DNA of 64,000 nucleotides from contig OY987237.1 in assembly GCA_963920705.1 (NCBI GenBank), positions 15,034,601 through 15,098,600 of the forward strand, in the 5' to 3' direction. Position numbers and translations under genes: made by a program. The notes below the pieces were generated by a model that ran no database searches, was not told the origin of the DNA, and worked only from the letters and a program-made list of their open reading frames with translations. Below, piece by piece: positions 11,800-20,596 of this stretch. Positions within the stretch are counted from its first letter, which is position 1. Every line of letters begins with the position of its first letter. The DNA comes from Odiellus spinosus (taxonomy: Eukaryota > Arthropoda > Arachnida > Opiliones > Phalangiidae).

Positions 11800-12290
11800 T
11801 TAAAGGGAGAATGCAACCTAACGATTTTTTTTATCGATTCATTATCGTTTAGGCCTAATCCACATTTTTTTTATATATATAGGGTTGCCACTTTTTTTTT
11901 TTTTTTTTTTTTTAGATTCAAATTCCCTGACTTTTCCAGGTTTTTCCCTGACCTTTTCAAACGATTTTCCCTGACCGTTTCGGCTAATACTACCCAATTT
12001 TTAACATTTTATTTTTTATATAATCGCGTTCGCCAAACTTTGTTGCAGGCGTATCTTTGTTCTAATCTATAAAACTGACACGGTCAGCTGAGAATCTTTT
12101 CTACAGATAATGATTGTAATTTCCTTACTTCTTGAAAGATCTTTAAATTCCCTGACTCTTTAAATTATCTTAAAATTCCTAACCTTTCCCTGATTTTCTC
12201 GGTTCATTTTCAAATTCCCTGACTTTTCCCTGACCTGTGGCAATCCTGCATTAAACTAGAAGTAAAAGCTGTTCCATTTTTATCTCCAAG
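11800..12290 (+). mobile_element. Family B MITE, copy 3, interrupted by a D element
   Basis: The left end TTAAAGGGAGAATGCAACCT and the AGGCCTAATCCAC segment (11800-11870) are family B. The D element 11881-12248 follows, and immediately after it ATTAAACTAGAAGTAAA continues the B consensus (ATTAAACTAGAAATAAA). The simplest reading is that D inserted into an existing B copy, which has since lost its right arm. Confidence 0.65.
11881..12248 (+). mobile_element. Family D element, copy 2
   Basis: Starts AGGGTTGCCAC (first base lost), followed by a long T run, and ends GTGGCAATCCTG. The internal sequence matches D copies 1 and 3, including CGCGTTCGCCAAACTTTGTT. It is inserted in a family B copy. 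Confidence 0.75.
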
Positions 12291-13239
12291 TTTAGCTTTA
12301 AGCGATTCATTCCTCCTTTAATAATAAGGAAAAAAAATAGCGAAATAAAGTTTCATTTTCCTTCGCACTGACTATCGAAAATTTTAATATCTTTGTAGTA
12401 AATACAAACCCTTGAAGAAAAGCTTTTGTAGAATAACAGACCAAAATTCTCCGCGCGTAAACCCTTATACAGTATATTTTGTTTCTTAGGACATTGAGGC
12501 AAGTTTAGTTTAGTACTTGTTGAAGATTGTAACTGATTCTGGGACGTAAGTAACAAAACTTGCCGCCAAGATGTCAAAGGAAAGAAAAAATACACTATAT
12601 ATATGTTTCCTTTGGTTCCAGACGGTTTTGTTAGAATTTATTTTTTAAAAGACAAAAAGGGGGTCATTCCTAAAAGAATCTACGAAAGAAGACGTCTAAA
12701 CGTACAAGATATCTTTGAAACTCAACTTTATGACTGCACCATTTTATATTGCTTCGTTCGACTATAGTGAAACAACTTTCAAAACGATTTCTTCGAGTTT
12801 CCGCGGAAATTGAAAAGAAATCGTTGTGTTGAGACAAGCTTCAATATCGAATACAGCTACGTTTCGATTATTTATTTCCTTATAAAATTGTAAATCTTAA
12901 TTTGTTTCGCCTTTATCCGATTAATTCAAATAGAGATGAATCTAAATACATATCTATGTAACAATGTTTCAAGTGTCTCTGTCCATTGGACACTAACGCT
13001 AAACTTTAAACTCGACCTTAGAAAAATGACAATGTTAAACTTCATTGGGAAAAGTCGATGCAAACTCCCCCTGAACACGAGTTTAGATATTTTTATTCCA
13101 AATGACGGATTTTTAAATGAACTCTGAGTTTGAATTTAATTTATTAAGGTGGAGAATGGTTATAGTTATGTTTTTACGATGTTTAACAAGCGTTTACTAA
13201 GTTAAATTAATTTAGTTTCGTGAATTAAATTATTTTTAA
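12291..13239. other. Gene-free AT-rich stretch
   Basis: No supported gene. GGGGGTCATTCCTAAAA near 12660 recurs near 46725, together with a weakly similar following segment, so part of this may be an old repeat. Confidence 0.4.
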
Positions 13240-13246
13240 GTGAAAG

Positions 13247-13584
13247 CAGAAGCCGATGAAACCCTCCTTTGAAGAATATTACTCCCGGGTCTTGTCTACC
13301 CCTCTCTGTATGGGTTATTCTCAAAAGGCGCGATTCGTACGCCTCCTAACGGTAGATGTTTTCGGAGCGGGAGCTCGTCGAGCGAATATCTCTAGCAGCC
13401 TCGGAGTTCGTCCAAAAAACGTCGTCGTTTGTGGAGAGAGAGAATTTCCAATTTTCCGTAGACAGGGGGGGATGAAGTAGGACCCCTTCTAACTGGTAAA
13501 ATTGTGAATTTTACCCATACAGAGAGGAGCGCTATATGGAACATTGGAGTAGTAGACTTCAAAGGAGGGTTTCATCGGCTTCTG
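13247..13584 (+). mobile_element. Family A MITE, copy 4
   Basis: Complete copy with both CAGAAGCCGATGAAACCC ends intact and a perfect 7-bp duplication GTGAAAG (13240-13246 and 13585-13591). The intact target duplication suggests a relatively recent insertion. Confidence 0.92.
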
Positions 13585-13591
13585 GTGAAAG

Positions 13592-14036
13592 AAAACATAG
13601 TTTCGCCGCGGTTTATTTTCCCATCTTGCAACGTTGTTCATGGTTTTCCCGGCCGGTTGATAAAAACAATAATCTAAACTTGGGTTTTATATTCTTGAAA
13701 TATAGCTTCCATTACTTGGGAGCGACAAAAAGTGCACTTTTTTGTATTAAATTTGCCTAATGGACCTTTTACACTGAGAAACCTAATTGCTTGCAATTAT
13801 AATTCGCTTAAAAATCGCTTCCAGAAAAAGAACGAAAGAAAGAAAAACAAGTTAAAGAGGTTTTTCTAGATCTAACAGAAGGGGCCCAAGTCATTAATGC
13901 TTAACTGGGATCAAACGAAATTGTATTTAAATGTAGCAGACGATTATTTCCTTATAAATTATCTCATAATGGTATTTTTTAAATTATTAAGGTCAACCAT
14001 GATATCACTTATAAATATAAACGGATTGATCAATAG
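13592..14036. other. Gene-free stretch
   Basis: Nothing recognised between the two A-family copies. Confidence 0.4.
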
Positions 14037-14043
14037 GTATTAG

Positions 14044-14380
14044 CAGAAGCCGATGAAACCCTCCTTTGAAGTCTATTACTCCCGAGTCTTGTCTACCCTT
14101 CTCTGTATGGGTTACTTTCAAAAAGCGCGATTGGTACGCCTCCTAACGGTAGATATTTTCGGAGCGGGAGTTCGTCGAGCGAATATCTCTAGCAGCCTCG
14201 GAGTTCGTCAAAAAAACGTCGTCGTTTGTGGAGAGAGAGAATTTCCAATTTTCCGTAGACAGGGGGGATGAAGTAGGACCCCTTCTAACTCTTAAAATTG
14301 GGAATTTTACCCATACAGAGAGGAGCGCTATGTCGAACATTAGAGTAGTAGACTTCAAAGGAGGGTTTCATCTACTTCTG
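14044..14380 (+). mobile_element. Family A MITE, copy 5
   Basis: Complete copy. The 7-bp duplication GTATTAG is perfect (14037-14043 and 14381-14387). The right end has two substitutions (CATCTACTTCTG). Confidence 0.92.
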
Positions 14381-14455
14381 GTATTAGAGATCCAAAAATG
14401 ATAAACTTATAAGATTTTATAGATCCAAAATTATGTTAAAATTAACGAAATATTG

Positions 14456-14482
14456 CAGGGTTGCCACCATTTTTTTCTGACC
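14456..14482 (+). mobile_element. Family D terminal fragment
   Basis: CAGGGTTGCCACCATTTTTT followed by CTGACCA matches the D left terminus. No further D sequence follows. Confidence 0.5.
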
Positions 14483-14732
14483 ACTTGGGAATTATATAGG
14501 TAAAATAATACTTCGGGAGCCCTAGAAGTTATCAGCCCCTCGGAGAAAACGCAAAAAATGCCCTAATACATTTACGAGAGCTTCATTATTATTAATATTT
14601 TAAGCTATTAAGTTTATTTAAAAATTACGTTTGCTAAGCCTAAAAGTGTATAGACTAGTAGCAGAAATAAGCACCATTTTCTGTACGATTTCACCGGCCA
14701 CCGACCCTTCACTTGATCGGAATCAGTAGCTC

Positions 14733-14870
14733 CTAAATACTATCTTTTCTTTTTCCTCCTCTCGGTTTCTCATCTGAACTAACATTTGCCACATCTGTCG
14801 CCCACACCGTACCATCGACATACCATTTAGGCTTAGCTTTATCCGCCGTTTCAGTTTTCAAAGCGTATAA
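14733..14870 (-). CDS. Possible terminal coding exon, function unknown
   Basis: On the minus strand an acceptor-like TCTATAG is followed by 45 open codons and TAG. The translation is mixed-composition and hydrophilic, containing KPKWYVDGTVWATDV and a basic C-terminus (RGGKRKDSI). Base composition is clearly higher in GC than the surroundings. No partner exon was found and I do not recognise the family. It could be a terminal exon of a gene whose other exons are distant, a relic, or chance. Confidence 0.2.
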   Translation of the reverse strand, partial: LYALKTETADKAKPKWYVDGTVWATDVANVSSDEKPRGGKRKDSI

Positions 14871-15268
14871 CTATAGACTCCCTTTCAATCCAACGATTTG
14901 GTTTCGTAGAGAATAAACGCGTACGTGAAACTACGAATATACTGTTAAGTTAACTTCACGTAGACGTACGAGTTTCGCGTTAAGATATCCTAATCTATCT
15001 ATTGTAAATTCAAAATGATTCCGACTAGAAAGTTTCCCGCTTAGACATTCTCTCACTTCCTGATCCTTAAATCGGCCGGAATCCATAAAACAACTTTCCG
15101 TTGGCCAGCACCTAAACGCAACTATAGATGATGATAAGTTATTATATACACTGCGGGTGATAATCGAACCAGAGAGTTAATCTTGAAACTTTGTGGAGAT
15201 TTTTATTGACCAAATGGGCCAATCATTTTCGAGTAATTATCGATATATAATTTGGGAATTTCCCGCGA

Positions 15269-15766
15269 TTTGGGTCCACTTGATCGACTCCCAAATGATC
15301 GACAAGAGGTCCACTTGATCGACACCCAAATGATCGACTCACAATTGATCGACTCCCAAATGATCGACTCACAATTGTTCGACTCCCAAATGATCGACAA
15401 AGGGTCCACTTGATCGACTCCCAAACGATCGACAAAGGGATCAAATGATGCCTAATCCCAAATTACCGACAACAAAGGGTGCATTTGATCGTTTCCCAAT
15501 TGGTCAACTTCGTAATAACGATTATAAATAGATTAACCAACCCAAACCTAACCTAACCTATTTGAATTAGTTCTGATTTATATACCATAATTTAACCTTT
15601 AATAGTTTCTTGCAAAAAAACTTTGACCTATACTCGTTACTCGCTAAAAAACTGGGCTGTCGATCAATTGGAATGGCTTGTCGATCAAATGGGAGTCGAT
15701 CAAACGGTAGTCGATCAAACGGACTCCTTGTCGATCAATTGGAAGTCGAGCAAATGAACCTAAGCC
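15269..15766 (+). mobile_element. Family F element, copy 1 (GATCGAC-rich)
   Basis: Inverted ends: GGGTCCACTTGATCGACTCC at the left and its degenerate inverse, GTCGAGCAAATGAACC, at the right. An 11-bp direct repeat, ATTTCCCGCGA, lies at 15258-15268 and 15767-15777. The left third is an array of GATCGACTCCCAAAT and GATCGACTCACAATT modules (15275-15445). Inverse modules reappear at 15655-15750. Duplications of 9-11 bp are typical of Mutator-like elements, but no transposase is present. Confidence 0.65.
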
Positions 15767-15777
15767 ATTTCCCGCGA

Positions 15778-16547
15778 CTATAGGGGCATTATTCATCACG
15801 AATAAAGTGGGTCTAAACAAAAACTTTAAGGGTTTATGACGTAACCAAACAATCGAAATTTAAAATAAGATGTCAAAAGAAATAATTTTAATTTTAAATA
15901 TGACTCGCGTTTCAAAGGGCTGATATTGTCTAATTGAGACTATCTAATAATCATAATAATAAAATTTATTATTCAACACAGAGTTGAAGGAAACCTCAGA
16001 GGTATAGATAGTTATGGGTGGCTGCTGGGACTAATGTCTAGCCAATCAATGACGCGTGTATTCAATAATTAACATTACTTCAATAGAGTTCCTTCGTAAC
16101 ACCAAGGAATATTCTTTGATAACACGAAGAACATAACCCCAAAGTCTATATTCCCTAGAGACTGGGAAAAATACTAAGTAGATGACAAGTGACATCCATT
16201 GTCGAACTACAGAAGACAGGTATTGTCCGGGAAACGATCCGGCAGAGCTCCGTGGCCTTCTTTCAAGTTCTTTGTTCGAAAAGGAAGAGCCGGGGTCAAG
16301 TATTGTAATTTCAAAGATGTCTCTCCCACCTTGTCCCAAAACCTAACTACCCCTTACCCCTTTACAAAATAGGAGGCTAGGAACTAAACGGAGGCTCAAC
16401 ACTGTCTCGACTCTTTACACGGGGATAATAACGGCGGAACCCAAACCCCTGGGATAAGCGAATCGATTCTGCTTTTTATTAACGGGAAGGTGAAAGAAAA
16501 AAAGTATAGTTTCCTACAACAAAATTTGCAACAATGTTTAAATTTTG
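15778..16547. other. Unassigned GC-richer stretch
   Basis: About 16010-16480 is richer in G and C than its neighbours and is open on the minus strand for up to 97 codons (16046-16339). The translation resembles no family I know and no splice sites frame it. It may be a diverged mobile element. Confidence 0.3.
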
Positions 16548-16554
16548 ATTAAAC

Positions 16555-16891
16555 CAGAAGCCGATGAAACCCTCCTTTGAAGTCTATTACTCCCTGGTCT
16601 TGTCTACCCCTCTCTGTATGGGTTATTCTCAAAAGGCGCGATTCGTACGCCTCCTAACGGAAGATGTTTTCGGAGCGGGAGTTCGTCCATCGAAGATCTC
16701 TAGCAGCCTCGGAGTTCGTCCAAAAAACGTCGTCGTTTGTGGAGAGAGAGAATATCCAACTTTCCGTAGACAGGGGGGATGAAGTAGGACCCCTTCTAAC
16801 TCGTAAAATTGTGAATTTTACCCATACAGAGAGGAGCGCTATATGGAACATTGGAGTAGTAGACTTCAAAGGAGGGTTTCATCGGCTTCTG
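16555..16891 (+). mobile_element. Family A MITE, copy 6
   Basis: Complete copy with a perfect 7-bp duplication ATTAAAC (16548-16554 and 16892-16898). A few internal substitutions relative to copies 4 and 5. Confidence 0.92.
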
Positions 16892-17171
16892 ATTAAACTA
16901 AGTTTGGTTAATAAATTGTTAACCAACCTGACACATTCTAATCCCGTTAAAACTGAAAACTTACGGTTCTATTTAACGGCTCTTTTTGTTAGTTTCAAGG
17001 TTGGAAAAAGTATAGAAAATCCTACACTTTGTACCAGCCTTGAAAAAAAGGGACCATCTTCAATACAAAGGGGTGCTTTTTAACGGCTCTTTTAATCGTT
17101 TCCAAGATGATTTTATAATAAGGCCTATTTATTTCAAGAATTGAAAATATTTGACCTTTTATTATGGTGTA

Positions 17172-17439
17172 GGTTCACTTGATCGACTCCGAAATGATTG
17201 AAACCGGTTTTGTCCAATAGAGTAGTGGCGTTTTACGAAACCCCTCCCCCTCACCTTGTTTTTTCCCTTTTCTGGTCCGTCAGTCGGGTCAAGACTCCTA
17301 TTCACAGATACGGGTCGGAACTAATGACGTCTAATGACGTGGTAAGCGCTACTACTACAATTAGTCGAGCGTGGCTTAGGTGAGGTTAAGTTGGGTTAGT
17401 TTAACTAGTCGGGCATTAGGGAGTCGATCAAGTGGACCC
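17172..17439 (+). mobile_element. Family F element, copy 2
   Basis: Short element bounded by GGTTCACTTGATCGACTCC and its near-perfect inverse GGAGTCGATCAAGTGGACC. Unlike copy 1 it has almost no internal GATCGAC array. I could not define a convincing target duplication. Confidence 0.6.
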
Positions 17440-18179
17440 AAATCCAATTTGACGAGGCCCGAAATGAGTCAAATCTCGCGTATACTTTAAAGGGAGCATG
17501 AACTAACACAAATTATTTGAATTTAAATAATGTTTTAATATATATCAAGAGAAATCAATTTTAGATATTAAAAGAATCTGCTTTAGAGGGGCCCAATTAA
17601 GTGGTTCCTTCTTTTTTAGAAGACCTCTGTCAGGTGGCATCAAGAGACCAGTCAATAGTCTCTGGATGAATAGATCGTATAAGCGGACAAAGTTAACCAG
17701 CCAATAAATAGTTCGTAATGGAAAATACGCGCCTTTAACAGCAGGAACTAACCGAGTTATATTCACGATCTACGTAAAATTATAAGTATTTAATAAAAAC
17801 TAGTAAAGATTATTTCACCCTCCCTTTGACGAACAAACGGGGAGGCACTGGTGTAGATTAGAGAAATCCCCTGATGCTCTAGAAGTTTGGGAAAAGTTTA
17901 CTTAAAAAGAGTATATCTCTCCTTCGCTTTTCGTCAACCGTGTCTGAGAAAAGTTAAAACCCCTTAAAAACGATAGCTAAAAAAAATTTTGAAACGAAAC
18001 GCTTGACATAAGTTCAATCCCCTGAAGAATTGACAATTCTACACTACGTTCAAAATGAGTTTACAATAAGTTCAAAGGTGATGCGGATTGATAAGCAACG
18101 TTAACCATTTTTCAAATAGAGAAAAAATAAAATTAAATAGTGAAATAGTTAAGAAAACGAATCTTCTAATAGATAGTAC
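17440..18179. other. Gene-free stretch
   Basis: No supported gene. 17545-17766 is open on the minus strand without recognisable homology. Confidence 0.4.
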
Positions 18180-18299
18180 CAGAAGCCGATGAAACCCTCC
18201 TTTGAAGTCTACTACTCTATTGTTCCATATAGCGCTCCTCTCTGTATGGGTAAAATTCACGATTTTCCGAGATCAGAGGGGTCCTACTTCATACTAAAG
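18180..18299 (-). mobile_element. Family A MITE, copy 7, truncated
   Basis: The first ~115 bp of a minus-orientation A copy, from CAGAAGCCGATGAAACCC to GGTCCTACTTCAT. It stops a few bases before the family B element at 18300, and no remainder of the A copy is found on the far side of B. The break therefore needs a deletion or rearrangement in addition to the B insertion. Confidence 0.85.
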
Positions 18300-18727
18300 T
18301 TAAAGGGAGAATGCAACCTAACAACAAGTGATTTTTTATCGATTCCTTATTGTTTAAATAGGCCTAATCCACTACTGAAAATATTTACAAACAAATATTA
18401 AACTAGAAATAAATTTAAAACTTACCCTGAAAATAGGCTTAGTGGGATTCATGGAGGTCCTGCTTTCCTCGCGTGTAAGGTCTAGCGACCAAAGTCTCGT
18501 GGAGATCTCGAGTGAACGACGGGCCTTCGCTCATTGGTCGCTAGACCTTACACGGACGCGATTCAGGATCTCCATGAATCCCGCTAAGCCTATTTTCAGA
18601 GTAAGTTTTAAATTTATTTCTAGTTTAATATTTGTATTGTAAACTTTTTATCGATGGATTAGGCCTATTTAAACGATAAGGAATCGATAAAAAAATCACT
18701 TGTAATTAGGTTGCATTCTCCCTTTAA
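18300..18727 (+). mobile_element. Family B palindromic TTAA MITE, copy 4, complete
   Basis: A 428-bp element bounded by TTAA on both sides, with ends TTAAAGGGAGAATGCAACCT and its inverse. The two halves are near-complete inverses. The centre includes GGTCTAGCGACCAA and GGTCGCTAGACCTTACAC, so the single strand would fold into one long hairpin. No protein is encoded. Confidence 0.9.
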
Positions 18728-19181
18728 TAAAACAGCTTCAGCAATGAAGGTTGTGGTGACATCAGTAGTAGAAAATTTTAACCACCAGATGGATCGATAA
18801 TATTGAAGTTTAGGACGACATCCGTGAACAAATTTCGATAAATTTAAATTCAAATCTCAAAAATTTGGTTGTATCAAAAATTAATGTCTGTATAACTACC
18901 ATAAATCCCAGAGGGTCAATTTCCCACGAACCCTCGCTAGAAAAAAAAAGAGTAAAAAGCTTGTATAGTTCCCCATTTCTTCCTTGCGACGTTAGACACC
19001 ATTCCACCACTCACCACAGTGCAGAATTTCATATAGTTTTAGAGTTCACGGTTCAAAAACCCCATTATTTAACGTCATGTCCCCTAGCTCCTCCCCAACT
19101 AAAATACTTTGAAATAATTTTAGGATGGTGGTTAAAAGTAAAAACATCGTCATAGCAACAAACTGAGATACTTCATAAACG
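18728..19181. other. Gene-free stretch
   Basis: Nothing recognised. Open frames on both strands are short and lack splice or homology support. Confidence 0.4.
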
Positions 19182-19550
19182 TAAAGGGAGAATGCAATCG
19201 ATTCCTTATCGTTTAAAGGGAGGATGAAAGGCAGAAACAACTTATTTAAAATCGATAAAGAATGAGAAAAACGAGCGAGTACGCGTATTTTAAAAATATG
19301 CGTACTCGCTCTTGATTGGCTACTAGTTATTAAACGAATTTAAAAACAATACAGATCGGGCTCGCCTATTTCACCGAGCTAGGCAGCCAAGGCTTAGCAT
19401 CTTCAAGTTTCGGAACTTTGAAAATTGATTATAAAATAACGAAATATTTTTGGTGAGTTATATTATTGTTTTTCTCATTATTTTAGCATTCTTTATCGAT
19501 TTAAAATAAGTTGTTTCGGCCTTTCATTCTCCCTTTAAATAGGCCTAATC
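19182..19550 (+). mobile_element. Family B copy 5 carrying a nested family C element
   Basis: The B left end TAAAGGGAGAATGCAA and CGATTCCTTATCG are interrupted at the internal TTTAA by the C element (19213-19538). Beyond it AATAGGCCTAATCC resumes the B sequence. B is then lost after a run of C residues. The TTAA of B was thus itself used as a target. Confidence 0.75.
19213..19538 (+). mobile_element. Family C palindromic TTAA MITE
   Basis: Bounded by TTAA, with inverted ends AAAGGGAGGATGAAAGGC and GCCTTTCATTCTCCCTTT, then matched inner arms (CAACTTATTT.AAATCGATAAAGAATGAGAAA). The middle holds a separate near-perfect palindrome around 19273-19312 (GAGCGAGTACGCGTATTTT and its inverse). It shares the AGGGAG(A/G)ATG end with family B and is probably moved by the same enzyme. 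Confidence 0.8.
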
Positions 19551-19736
19551 CCCCCCCCCTTCCAGAGCTGCAGGGTTCTATAATAAGGGCCCCATTGATA
19601 TTTTTCGGGGACGCACCGGGTTCTCAGTTAGGACACTGATTATGACTGATAGTTAAATACATAAAATGGCTTGCTCCACTTGTTTCTGAGACGTCACTCC
19701 CTTTTGTTATATGTTTTTTCGACCAATGGTCTTCAC

Positions 19737-20073
19737 CAGAAGCCAATGAAACCCTCCTTTGAAGTCTATTACTCCCGGGTCTTTTCTACCCCTCTCCTTA
19801 TGAGTTATTCTCAAAAGGCGCGATTCGTACGCCTCCTAACGGTAGATGTTTTCGGAGCGAGAGCTCGTCGAGCGAATATCTCTAGCAGCCTTGGAGTTCG
19901 TCCAAAAAACGTCGTCGTTTGTGGAGAGAGAGAATTTCCAATTTTCCGTAAACAGGGGGGATGAAGTAGGACCCCTTCTAACTCGTAAAATTGGTAATTT
20001 TACCCATACAGAGAGGAGCGCTATATGGAACATTGGAGTAGTAGACTTAAAAGGGGGGTTTCATCGGCTTCTG
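19737..20073 (+). mobile_element. Family A MITE, copy 8
   Basis: Complete copy with a perfect 7-bp duplication TCTTCAC (19730-19736 and 20074-20080). It carries a few private substitutions, for example CAATGAAACCC in the left end. Confidence 0.92.
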
Positions 20074-20103
20074 TCTTCACGGATAACCCAAAAATTTTAC
20101 AAT

Positions 20104-20147
20104 CTGGTTTTTCCAAAACGGTTAAGAACGGATTCAAAGTGAAAGTG
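20104..20147 (+). mobile_element. Family E fragment
   Basis: TTTTCCAAAACGGTTAAGAA followed by CGGATTCAAAGTG matches one end of family E in inverse orientation. It lies between A copies 8 and 9. Confidence 0.4.
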
Positions 20148-20252
20148 CCTATATTTGCCTATTTTCAAATTCAGTGATTCATGATGGAATTTAAGGGGTA
20201 GGGCTATTAAACTCTTAAAACAAACTTTTCGGGAATCTAGGTTCAGTAATAA

Positions 20253-20589
20253 CAGAAGCCGATGAAACCCTCCTTTGAAGTCTACTACTACAATGTTCCA
20301 TATAGCGCTCCTCTCTGTATGGGTAAAATTCACTATTTTACGAGTTAGAAGGGGTCCTACTTCATCCCCCCTGTCTGCTGAAAATTGGAAATTCTCTCTC
20401 TCCACAAACGACGACGTTTTTGGGACGAACTCCGAGGCTGCTGGAGATATTCGCTCGACGAACTCCCGCTCCGAAAACATCTACCGTTAGGAGGCGTACG
20501 GATCGCGCCTTTTGAGAATAACCCATACAGAGAGGGGTAGACAAGACCCGGGAGTAATAGACTTCAAAGGAGGGTTTCATCGGCTTCTG
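20253..20589 (-). mobile_element. Family A MITE, copy 9
   Basis: Complete copy in minus orientation. The flanking 7-mers GTAATAA (20246-20252) and GTAATAC (20590-20596) differ at one base. This is the last A copy in the window; I found none in the remaining 43 kb. Confidence 0.9.
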
Positions 20590-20596
20590 GTAATAC

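Noticed and set aside
15544-15562. AACCTAACCTAACCTA as interstitial telomere repeat
   Set aside because: Only about three units of CCTAA inside the F element; too short to claim telomeric origin, though it is the arthropod telomere motif.
16046-16339. 97-codon minus-strand frame in a GC-richer patch
   Set aside because: No recognisable domain, no splice sites or neighbours. Mentioned only as an unassigned stretch.
1499-20580. Repeated ~72-codon frames starting MKPSFEVYYSRVLS and ~75-codon frames starting MFSERELVERIS, on both strands
   Set aside because: They occur only inside the family A elements, overlap one another in several frames, and start within the inverted terminal repeat. They are by-products of a stop-poor repeat, not proteins.
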